Assembly: GCA_030549495.1 (NCBI GenBank)
Contig: JAUIRK010000113.1
Coordinates: 1 to 64,000, forward strand
Source of the DNA: Nectonema munidae
Lineage: Eukaryota; Nematomorpha; Nectonematoida; Nectonematidae
DNA: 64,000 nucleotides
Direction: 5' to 3'
Position 1 is the first letter of the stretch, and every line of letters starts with the position of its first letter. Both the position numbers and the translations under genes were made by a program. Positions 36,807 to 48,800 of this stretch are shown in pieces. Below the pieces are notes generated by a model. That model did no database searches, was not told the DNA's origin, and saw nothing but the letters and a program-made list of their open reading frames with translations.

Positions 36807-37335
36807 AACGCAAACTCTTGAATATCTCGGGGGAAACAAAGATACTTTGTCGAATGCAGCGAGAGACAAAGATTTTGTCTAGCGACATTTTGGTTCATCT
36901 TGAAACAGTTATATTTTTGGAAGAAAAATATCTGAAAAGTGTTCAAGGTTAAAAAATATGAGAGAGCACAATTTGCATAATGCCTTGTCTCATGATGCGC
37001 ATATCATGGGGTGAAAATAAAATTTGCTTCTTATCAAGTTACAAAGGAAAATGAGGAAATATGGAAAAGTGAAAAGGGGGGGGGGGGGTACATGCTCTTC
37101 ATGTATTAATTGTTTTCCTTTTAAATGATTGCATACAAATTAAAGAGAAATCATTTTGATTAAACAAGTGAAACCTTGAAACAAATTTTAGTAAGATGAA
37201 AAATCAGTGATCAAAATTTTTTGCGATAAATTCAACTTTTTTTAACTAAAAGTTATACAATTTTATCACGAAAATTTTCTTTCTACAAATTTATAAATTC
37301 AAATTAATAGAAAGAGTAGAACGACTTTTTGCACC

Positions 37336-38580
37336 TTGGAAAACAGTTTAGATACTCAGGAATTACCTACTGAACTAGTTTGTTCAAAAAAAGCAGGTTC
37401 AATTTTTCCGAGACCAACTATTTTTAATATAAATATACCAGTGAGAAGAATGGTCGTTCAATATGTTTCCATTATCGAAAACATTAAAACATCATTACAA
37501 ATTGAAGAAAATTTGACTTGGAAGTTTAAACAGAAATGTCGTAGGGATGAAATTTTACATGACGATGACTATGTTGCCTCAAATTAATTTAAAATCAATG
37601 AAATTTTTCTTCCTAATACTCTGTTCAATAAAAAAACCGTAATATATAAATTTATTAATAATAAATATTAATATAGAAGCTTTCTTCAATAAACCTTGTT
37701 TCTCTTTTCATGTAGAGACTTTCTCTAAAAAAAATAAGCCTTGTGAAAATCTTAGAAGCTTTGTTAGCTGACCGTCATCTTTTTGAAAATGAAGGTATAC
37801 GTTTCGATTGCTGATAATTAATCTCGCAGATTTTGTTTTCCTAATCGGGATTTTTCAAAAAAATGATATTAATTCCGCTGATTACATTTTAACGAATCCA
37901 CACATGTATAGAGATAACATATGGAGAACATAAACAAGATTTTTGCCTATCTTCTGTTTACGTATTAAAGTGTGATTCTCGTTTTATAACAAACGCAATC
38001 ACTTTCATGTAACAAGGGCGCGGTCAAGTGATATTTGTCATGATTTGTATGAAGGTATAATATGACATGTGATTTTCGAAGTTTTGAATCATTCAATAAA
38101 AGAATGTTTATTAACAGTTCATGAGTTGAATAGACACTTCGTTTTTAAGTCAAATGAATGCAATGATAAGCCATTTGAATTTAAAAGCAAAGGTAAAATA
38201 TGCCTTAAACAAACTTTTGTCCAAAGTGTTTGCTTAGCAGGGTTTTTACCCCTCATTATAGGTGACCTTATTACAAGCTCGATCTTTTATTTTTTGTAAC
38301 TGTCGAAAAAAATGAATTAATAGATGTTTTTGTAGACTTTGTTTCAAGTTACAAAAATCAATATTCAGGCGTTTTAAAACCCCAATGTCAACATGTTTTG
38401 CATTACCCGCGACAAATAAAAATGCTCGGTCCCTTATCTCATCTAGGAACATTGAGATTCGAATCATAAGATAGTTATCTCAAGGAATAGTTCAGTGGTA
38501 GTAAACATAATATCAATATAGCAGTCTTTGTCCTATCACCACACTTACTTTCATTCTGCATCGTCTCAAAATTAAAAAAA
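37336..38580 (+). pseudogene. Relic of an unnamed repetitive gene family
   Basis: Blocks in order: ELPTELVCSKKAGSIFPRPT and QYVSIIENIKTSLQ (37360-37520), RFCFPNRDFSKK (37825-37860), HFHVTRARSSDICHDLYEGI (37995-38055), LPLIIGDLITSS (38248-38285), LKPQCQHVLHYPRQIKMLGP (38370-38440), LRFES and NINIAVFVLSPHLLS. The pattern DIxHDLxEG, LPLIIGDL, PKHHFLxHYPR, FGPL.H..MRFE is one I recall from many multi-copy uncharacterised animal proteins, probably transposon-borne. Interrupted by several stops. Function unknown; the family match is from memory. Confidence 0.55.
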
Positions 38581-38599
38581 GTGCTAATTAGAATACAAA

Positions 38600-40500
38600 T
38601 ACAAAAACTCAAACCCATATTCTTCTTTTGATGAGTTTTTCAAATTTCACTTTTTGAAAACAAGTTCAAGGGTAGTGATAAATTCATTGTTGACATTGCT
38701 GTCAAGCTTGATGCCATAACTTTCCAACTCTCTTCTCGTTCAAAGGAGATGGGGGTTGTTCGCCATGCCATACATGGATTCAACATTGCTTGATCCATGA
38801 TCAAAGGCATTTTTTCTATGTTACAAATGTCAAAATTTATTTTTCTATTGTCATTATTATTCCTACATGATAGAAAAAGTGGTTGTAGCTCAAATGTTCT
38901 CCTTAAATGATTTAAAAGATTTTCGTACTCATGAAGGATATTGTTTACTTCATCGCTCATTGTGAAAATTCGTTTGTTATTCTTCCAAAGAGTTTATGTA
39001 TATAAACTTTGAAAGGTTTATTTTTATTCTTTAGTATTTCGTCCATTCTTCCTTCTTATTAAGTGAATAAATTTTTTTACTAATAAACTGCTATAACTCA
39101 ACAAAAAAGTAAGTTTAACCCATTTAAGACCAAGCAAAGCAGACGATATCTAAAAAAAAACGCAGACGATTTATATTCAAAGTCATTGAAAAAAGCAGAC
39201 GAATATGAAATTACTTATGTTCCAAAATAGGAACATTGGTCGTAAATGGGTTAACGCAGAAACCCAAGTATTATCGAATAATATGTGAAAAGGTGTCAGA
39301 AGTTTTAAAGTTAGAACAAGGCCTTAAAAAAAGTATTTGGATTATGATATCATACATAGATATTGAAGAAAGTTTGATAGAAGACATTGGTTTTCACAAG
39401 AGAGTACTTTGACTGAAAATTTTAGATGAAGCTACAAAAAGCACAATTTGGATCAAGATAACAGCACCTTGAAAAATGATCAGAATTTTATGAAAGGGTC
39501 TATCTATCTATACCAAAAGCTCTTCACGCAAAAAAGGGTTGAAAAAAGTGAAGCTAAGAAACTAGTTCCAGGATTTATATGTATTTTTCGAAACAAAGCG
39601 TTGGAATGTGAGTTCTAGGTTGTCATCACTTTTGAAAAAGAAAAAGGTATTCTTTATATGCAAAGGTTATCCAAGTAGCTTTCACTTTTCTAGCATGGTT
39701 GAAGGTCTATTTCAAACATACTTGCACCCACAAACACCAAATTTGTCTGTCAACTCACAAAAAGTATTTTGATTCTGATTTATTTATTTCTAAATTAAAC
39801 CAATCTTAATTTGTGAGGTGTACTGGGAAGAAAAGTTAAAATTAAAATGGCAAAATGGAAGGAAAAGAATCGAAAAAGTTTTACCTGCGGTTTTTGCAAA
39901 AAGAAATATAATCAAAAAATACAAGATTCCCAAAATATAGATTTAGTCTCGGAAGGTGATAGATAGATGAATTAAACAACACTTCGAGCCGATTAAACAA
40001 TATAAAAATACTTCAGATCAAGATGAAAACTAAATTAAAGTGAGAATGAACTTGCCTTTTGAATACGAAAGAAATGTTATCAGCAGAAGTTCTAATGTAA
40101 ATGATGTTTTAAATAATTTTCCCAACTTGTGCTAGAAGGTTGAAGTTAAAATTTGGTAAAAAATTTAATTCTACATTTTTTTTTAAGATTCTTCTTAAAG
40201 AGTTTGATAGATTAAATTTAACGGAGGTCATTTATATTGATAAAATATTAACAGAAAACATGAGAAGATTCGAGAGAGCCATCTTGAATCTTCTGGAAAA
40301 AACAAAAATTATTTGTCGATGAATTTACCGCCCTTCGATAAATTTGTTAGAACAGTGTATACACTCATGAATTGATTCTTCTTTGCAAAGTAAAATTCCG
40401 GTAATTCAACTAAAACACTGTCAACATATGGTTTGCTTTTTACTACTTCCTATCCCTTCTAAATAATTCCACGCTTAGTTAAATTGCAGAACATATTGGA
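38600..40500. other. Unassigned region with coding-like fragments
   Basis: A 106-codon minus frame (38640-38960, MSDEVNNILHEYENLLNHLR) and a plus fragment near 39850 (MAKWKEKNRKSFTCGFCKKK) look protein-like but match nothing I know. The rest is A/T-rich plus TTAA MITE copy 2. Confidence 0.3.
39119..39250. mobile_element. piggyBac-type MITE, copy 2
   Basis: TTAA at 39115-39118 and 39251-39254 flank CCCATTTAAGACCAAGCAAA ... AACATTGGTCGTAAATGGG. The interior repeats the word gcagacga and shares the core ttatgttccaaaataggaac with copy 3. Confidence 0.8.
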
Positions 40501-40559
40501 TAATGAGTAATTCGGCAAATAATTCTTTGGATTAGATGTAGGAAATCCGTTTTATGTAA

Positions 40560-41472
40560 ATTTTACTGCGTGTGCTTGAAGTCTTCTTGTCTTTTGAGTA
40601 GATTTTCGATATTACTTTTCTTTCTTTAAATTTAAGTTTTAGAATGAGTATTTAAAATCTTTAGACAATTTTCAGCTCATCGGGTATAGTTTTATGGCTC
40701 GGCGCACTGAGTATCAATTACATCTCAAGATTTTTGCTTAGCCAGATTCCGACTTAATACCATGTTCTGTAAAAAAAATTTCAGTTTGTCAAATGTTTCT
40801 CTTATAGTTGATTTATTGCTGAGTTTCGCAAGATAAAAAATTGTGCATCAGGTTCTTGCCATATACATATTGTATGTAAACACAAGGCTGAGATAAGTTT
40901 GCAACATCCATCGTTTCATCAATTTCAGCAAAAAAGTTGAAAATCTAATTCTGAATCAATAAAACCACGCCTGAAATGTCATCAGACATCTTTTCTATTA
41001 GCCTTCTAACGGTATCGTTTGACAGAAAGATATGCTTCAAGTTTACAACGTCAGAACTTCTTAGCACATTCAATATATCTTTGCAGCAAAGTAATATCAA
41101 CTGTTCTGCAATGTTGTGGGACTTGTTTGACAACTAACACTTGTGAACACAAAGGACATTTATGTTCCTCTTCCTCATCAGACGTTAATGCAGTAAAATG
41201 AAATTAAGTGTGCGTCGTCATATTTCATTTTTTAGCCATTAAGAAAAATGCACATTTATAAATTAGGCCTGAAAAGCAATAAAAGAAAAAAATAGTACTC
41301 AATTCAAAGACTAACTTATTTATTCTTTTTAAATGTGACATATTGGCAAAATCGGCAAATAATAATCCAACATGGGTGCAATATTTTGCGAAAAACGATT
41401 CACTCAGTGTCCCCTTCTCGATCCCCATTGAACATCTTTGCGGCACAACGGACTCCAGTTTGAAAACCACTG
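40560..41472 (-). pseudogene. hAT transposase relic (ZBED/SCAND3 type)
   Basis: The 5' terminus CAGTGGTTTTCAAACTGG at 41472 (minus) is a hAT end. Downstream: a finger KCPLCSQVL near 41150, then MSNKSHNIAEQLILLCCKDI, FLSNDTVRRLIEKMSDDIS and AEIDETMDVANLSQP (41130-40870), as in transposase-derived ZBED5/SCAND3 proteins (LSNDTVxRRIxxMSxDI). Several stops. The 3' end was not found. Confidence 0.7.
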
Positions 41473-42861
41473 AGCTAGAAGGTTGATGCAATCAGAATTA
41501 CAAACAAGGTAATTTGACTTCATAAAATCTGTGCACTTGTGGTGGGATTGAGAGCCTACAGTGCAAGTATAATGTCGGGTAAAATGGTGTTGTGTTCATT
41601 AGACAAAAATTCTTTTATAATAAATTTTGAAAATTAAAATAAAAAGCCCCCCCCCCCCCCTCAATGTTGAGGATGTGCGCCCATGATATATATAAAGTAT
41701 TTAAAACTAGAAAAGAAGTTGTTTCAAAAGAAAATATTTTCCATTTTACTTTATACCTGGTTGTTCGTTTGTTTTTATAACATCTCTCCTGAAAAAATAC
41801 ATCATTAACTAAAGATTTTGTCAATTTGGCGTGATTCAATTTCTGAAGTTCTGATTTTAAACAATCATCTAAAAGACGCCTGCCTTACTTCTAGCATTTA
41901 AGTTATGTAAATACATTATGAGTGTATATTCTGTCTGGTATATACGGCATCAAGCGCATATCAATAGAATGAATAACTCGCTTTTTAGAACGTTTCTTTG
42001 AAGATTTTGTGATTCTGAAGCTGTGCATACAAGAGAGGCAGGATGAGCAAAATTAGCAGTCACGCTTTGATGATCTTTATTTTATACAACGAAATTTCAG
42101 CAAATCACATTCGCTACAAATAAAATGCAATCTGTACCAAAAAAACATAACACAACTCGTGATCACTCGCACTCACTCGGAATTGATAAAAATAATTCGT
42201 ATAATTTTGCATTTTTTGTTAAAAGATGCACAAAATGAAATTATAAGGAAATGTGCAAAATTTATCAGGATAAAGGCAATATGCATAATAAACACTTGAG
42301 ATCAAATGTTGATTTTATTATCGTAGAACTTTCTTTCCTGAAAAAAATCATTACAAAGTCACATGATATCTATCTCCTTATAATTGAGAACATATAATTA
42401 AAAAAGAAAGACTGAAGATTTTTCATATCATTCCATTTTGCAGTGTTACATATAACACAATAATCGATACTTCTTTCTGATTTATTCATGTTAAAAATAG
42501 GGAGTGTCTTCTAAATTGGTATAGTTTTTTCATTATTAAATTTTGCTTCAAAAGCCTGTGTGTATCATATCATATTTGGGTATACGGCATATAAAAGTAT
42601 TTGAAGAAAGTGTCTATGTGTTCACCAGACTGTTAAAATCATTAAAATATAATTTCAAAAAAAGTTAATTTTTTTCAAAAAATTGTCTGTATAAAATAGA
42701 ATATTTCGTTTTTGGCGCATATATACTTGAAAAACAAGTCATTTTATTCATTTGTAGATTGAAAAAAGAAACTTTAATGAAAGTCCCTTTCCATTTAATT
42801 AATTTAGTTATAAATACATTTATCGAGCGTTAAAAATCTTGCAAAAAAAACTTGCAATGTA

Positions 42862-45800
42862 TTACTGAAAAAAAGGAAAAAGTTTTGACACGATACTACG
42901 AATTAAGTTCAGCAAGGCTTCCTGGTGGTAAAGTTGAGGGGACTGAATATACAACATTGACACAATCAAATTTCGAAAAGTCGCAAAATTTTGGGCCATT
43001 TTGTTAACACATTTCAAATGTCAAAATTGTAAACAAAAAAAGAATTGAATAAAATTTTTAAAAATGCATATACCGTAGTGGAATCGCTTGGAGCTGAGGT
43101 GGACAAACTACGGCCCTTCAAAGGCTATTATATGACCTGCTGAGATAAGGCAATCAAAATCACCGCGCAGATTTTGATTGAGTGGAAAATTTTAGATATT
43201 CAAATTACACGATTATACCTCCATTCCATCCCACTATTTTCGCCAAAATGGCGTACTTTTTTCTTTCTCCTCTTTTAATTTTTACAGTTGGTTGGGTTCG
43301 TATTATTTTTTTACCACTAATGTAAACAAAGAAGGTATTTAAACTGCTTTACAACGATCTCTCCGATTGGAAGATCTTGAGAATCATACCTCAATATTTA
43401 ACTTTAATACTACCTTAATAAAGCAGTACCATAAAAAAGTATTTGTAAAAAATCAAAGACATCAAATATTATATTTAACCCATTGTAAAATTTGAAAAAT
43501 TTATCGACGTAATTTTAAGGGATAAAGGTATCCTAACCCGTTTCGGCAAGAGACTGCCTTGTTCAGAGTGAAAAAATAAAAATATATTTTTTTTAATCTT
43601 TTTTACTCTTAAAGGCAGTCTCTTAGCGAAACTAGATAGGATACCTTTATCTCTTAAAATTATCTCTTGACGATCTTTATTTAGTATTTTTAATGAGTTT
43701 ATCTTATTATTCAGGTAGACTACTTTTTAATAATTTATTATATTGAAAAGCTTTCAATAGCGACTTTCGAGAATAAAAATATATTGGAAATCACTGTTTA
43801 GATTCAATACAAACGAAGCTTAAAATATAATCATTACCTCAACTAGTTCCGTTTTGGTCTTGTCGACTTTTCCTAGCCATAAATCGGGATCCAAATTGGC
43901 ATCTTCTTTAGTTGAAGATGAAATTTTGAACTTCTCAGTATTAAATTTGTCAAAGCTTAATTCAATATTGCTGATCGATCTGCCATCTTCGAAAAATAGA
44001 CTTAAAACTAAATATTTTTTGAAAAAAATAAATGCCGCAGTAATAAGCTTCAAATTTTGGGTTGACCAAGCCTTTCCTCTTCTCTTATCATAAACAGTAC
44101 AAATAAGAGCAACAGACATCATGTCAGGTCGTTCCAAAAAAGCGTCGCGTCTGGATTTGGCTTTATCCTTTCGAAAATTAATAAAGGGATAGCTAGTGAT
44201 GGGGTAGGTTATGCGCTGGGGTAAGGAACATCTGAAATTAAAGATTTCTAGAAGTATTGAAAGTAGGGACTTTGAATGTCGAAACCATAACAGGACAAGG
44301 AAGAGAACTGACAGATTTAATAGTGAAAACGAAATTAAGAGTTTTTTGTGTACAGGATTTAATGAGAATAATGAGTGTAAATCTCGGACTTAGAATAATG
44401 GTATTTATTGTGTTATCAGGGTTGGAAAAATATTTGGCGACTTCGACTCCAATTATTTATAATTTTTCGATTCTTTGACTCCATCTATTTCTAATTTTTG
44501 AGACGGCAAGTCCATTTATGTAAAAATTTTTTTTAATAAATATTAAAAAAATTACTTTGACTTTAAAATTTTATAATTATGTAATATCAACTGTTTTGTT
44601 TCAAACATTATAAATCTCCAAAGTGTGATGGTATGTACCATATTTTAAGGTCGTTTATGAATGTTAATTTTAGATAGTCATTGAAAAAGGTCCTAAATTT
44701 TTTACATTTCAACTTTGTGTTGCATGCAAAATGTTTGATCTATTTTCTTCAATTAGTTTGTATTTGTAGTTTAGTGTCTTTCTTGCATTGTCTTCAAAAA
44801 AAATTTCTGTCTATAATCATTAGACAAAACAATTCGATTCATAAACTGAATTTATCTTAAAAAAATTTTCCTTAAAACTTTCTGCTCATAAACTGAGTTT
44901 TGCTCCTTTATAAACTAATTTTAACATAAAATAAAAAAGTGCATTCTTTAATTTTATTAAATTTTCCAGACTTTTTCTATGAGTTGCAAAAATACAACGC
45001 TTGGACTAAAATGATAAACATTTTAATGTCGCCAGACTAAAAAGAGTGTATATGAATTTATTTTATTGTCTAACATATATGAATATAACAATTTATGAAA
45101 TCGGAGTCGGAGTAGCATTACTTATCACGACTCCAACTCCTTCTCAAAGGGCGCAACTCCACCGACTCGAACTCCACAACACTTACTGTAATAAGCACTT
45201 ATGTGCCACAATCGGGATGCTAGGAGGAAGACAAGGTAGCGTTTTGGAACAAGATGCGTGTGGAACTTGGAGAAATTTATAAAGAAGAAATTATGTAGAG
45301 AAGGAACACGTAAGAAGTGGAATGGATTTAGTCCATTGAGGATGGGACTTGAAAAAATAAGATAAAGGAGGAGAAAGAGTCATTGAGTATGCACTAGCGT
45401 TTCATTTAGCAGATTAACTACATACAGTAGTGGTGGTAGAAAGAGCCTGATAGACTTATTTTTATGCATGACAAATCATCTGAAAGAAGCTATCAACGAT
45501 AAAGTATTAAATGGAGAAAGTGTTGCTTCTTAACATAAGCTGGTTACAATGTAGTACAAACTCGAAAATTACCGAAAAACTAAGCAACCAAAAATGAAAT
45601 AAAGGATAAAGCGTTGGGGATTGAATAAACCAGGATTGAAGGCTACATTTTTGAGGAAAATGTAAAATTAAAACAACCTGGAAGTGTGCAAGAATGGTGG
45701 ACCAAAAATAGTGAAAAGTTGGTGACGAATTGCCAGGTAAATATCTGTAAAGAAACCACCAAATAATAAAGAAGTATTATGGTAGGACGAAGAGGTGCAA

Positions 45801-48800
45801 GAATGAGTAAGAAACAATAAATCAGGAAAGAAAAAGGCGGATTTATGCGGTTTGCAAAAAGATGAAGAAGAGTACAAAAGAGCAAAGAGAGAAGTGCGAA
45901 CATTAATTTAAAGTAAGTTAATTGAAATACATACGAAAAAATGGAAGTTCGGTACGATTTCGATCATTGTTACAATTTATTTATCGAACCCGTTAGTGGA
46001 AATAGATTTCACAAGTTCAAGTCAAATAAGTAGGATTAAATGTTCTAATGTGATTTCCGGGAAGGAGGGGTGGGGCGAAAAAGCCCCCCCCCGCGTTATA
46101 ATTTTTAATTTCCTAAATTATTATATATCATTTTTATAGTATTTTTTAGGATTGTTTGTCTTCTGAGTAGATTCTCGATATTACTTTTTTTGTTTTAAAG
46201 CTAAGTCTTAGAATGAATATTTAAATTCTATTTTTTTATAATAAATTTTTAAAAAAAAAGTTCGTCCCCAAAAATTTTGATGTGAGCCCCTGCTTTATTT
46301 TTTATAAAAAGTAGAATATAAAATATTAAATGTATATAATTATTTTTTCAAAGACAAAAATTTTATCTAAAGGAAGTAAGGGCAAACACACAGCACATAG
46401 TAAATTTATTCAACGGTTATACATTTAAAAATTTAGATTGAACAGTGTCATTTTTAGAATTTCTGAAATAAAATTTTATTATTATTGATGCATATCCAGT
46501 TATTTCTTTGATTATTTATATATACAATACTTATTATGTATAAAAAGAAAGGATAAAATAATAATTAAAATACCTAGAAAAATTGAAATAAAATTTAAAT
46601 TAACAAAAGTAAACTCCATTACTAGAATGGAATAAAATAAACTAACAAATACTCAAAAATATTTTTTATTATAAATTTAATAGTAAGTCATTTTAAAAAT
46701 ATTTATAGAATAAGTTTTTTTAAATAGAAAACTTTGTTAGATAGTTAAATAGATTTTATATTAAAATTTTACTTAAAATTTGATATATTACATTGTGAAA
46801 ACACGTTTAAAATGTTTGGAAACAAAGTTTCTATCAATAATATATGACATATTATTTCTGTTTCTGGATATGTTTTAAAACAAATATATATTCCTCCAAA
46901 TTTAATTTTTAAAATTACAAAAATTGAAACATATATTTAAATTTTTTAATTTATTTTTATTTTTGTTGTCGGTATTGCATCCAAATGAATAAAATGTTAC
47001 ATAGTTCGGGCAGATGGTAAGGATAGTCACGATTTGAATTCGAACACACATCATCTGGATCTAGACCCTACACTCCTGCTAAACTCCTCCAAATAGTTAA
47101 TGGTTGTAGTTACTATTTTTTTTATCAAAGACCCGAAAAATTAAACATAAATATGGATAGTAAATTAAAACAAAAATAAGTTTGAATATTTTATTTGTAT
47201 ATATGATAAAACTATAAACATTGATAATATATTGAAAAACCTTGAAAATTTAATTAATAACTCAAAAGATAGAAATTATTGCGATGTTATCAAAAATGTT
47301 TCTAATAATTCTAAATGTAGTAGTAACTTTTCTTGATTTACCAGAAGAGCAAAGCGAAAAAATTACAAGTTAACATTTCATAGAGTAATTTATTTACAAG
47401 AAAACTTGAAATATTGTAAAATTGTAAATAGAAAATTTACCAAAAATCAAATTTATATTAATTTTAAAAATAAATGTAAATCAAAAAAAGCTATTATTGA
47501 TCTTAATTCTAAAAAAATTGAAAATAAAATTTATAATAAAATAATGGTAAGCATATCTAGCTTCCTCAATAACGATAGTTTTTGATTTGTGAATCAAGAA
47601 TTATTAACCAGTAGATATTTTCAAAAAAGGAAAAATATTTAAAAATAGCTGTATCAAAATAAGGTAATATTTTTTCCACTACTCTCTTTTGATAACCATT
47701 TTATAACTAAGTAAAATACTGTTTAATTAGGGTTATATAAATTGTGATTCTATAACAAACACTGGTAATGTTGCACTATCCGTTCATTGATGAAAAGCAA
47801 TTTTAATTGGAAAGAAGTTGTTCAATGATATAATGCTTTCATATGTCAATCTTTTCTTGAATGCGATTATATTTTGAGTATCGCACTATACGTGCATTGT
47901 AGCAAATACAGTCTATGCCTCCATAATACGAGTATATCTACATGATACACATATAGTGCGATGTAACGTGTCTTATAATGTTGTAATGAAAGAGTGATGC
48001 GCACATAAAGAGCAATACACACACATACAAATTGAAGACCAGTATTATGGACAATACAGGCAAAGTGCAACATGGACGAGATATTTAAAAAGAGGAAGTG
48101 ATAAGACAATATTAAATTTGTGCTGAAATTTTAATCAAGAGTTATTGAATTTTCAAGACGCAATAACATTTGTGAAATACCCTCTCCTTCACTGTTGTTA
48201 TAACTCAAGTGTGTATGATGAATCAAAACATTTGTGTTGGTAACCCATATAGCAGGGGTGTCCAACACGCGGCCCCCAAGGCACATTTCTGCGGCCCTCT
48301 AAGAAAATGAGATAAGGTTGATGTTAAATTATATAGATATTAGTTTATAAAAATTTCAACAAATTTGTTATAAAAACTTTAAGTTTCTATCAAAATATAG
48401 ATAGGATTATGATTTTTAAAATATCATTGGAGCTATTAGCTAATATTGGAAATATTAGCAAATATTTGAACATTTTGAATTTAAAACTTCAGGGAGAAAC
48501 AAGTATGATAGTTGAAATGAATGATAATGTAACTGCTTTCAAGATAAAATTAAAAATTTGGAGAAAAGATCTAGAAATGAAAAATTTGGAACATTTTCCT
48601 TTTTTAAAATCTCTATCTGTAATAAATGAAGAGGCTTTATCAGAATGTGTTGATTACATTGATGTTCTTTTAAATGAATTCGATAGAAGATTCAAAGACC
48701 TCAAATCATTAAAATCTGAGTTTGAGTTATTTGTAGATCCTTTCAATTTCGACGTTAATCAATTGAATGAAAATATTCAAATGGAAATAGTTTATCTTCA

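Noticed and set aside
40127-41484. Target duplication gctagaaggttga flanking the hAT relic
   Set aside because: Matches on both sides (40131 and 41475) but is not 8 bp, and no hAT terminus lies next to the left copy; probably chance.
47033-47100. tRNA-like or SINE promoter (gatttgaattcgaac)
   Set aside because: No A box or cloverleaf could be drawn around it.
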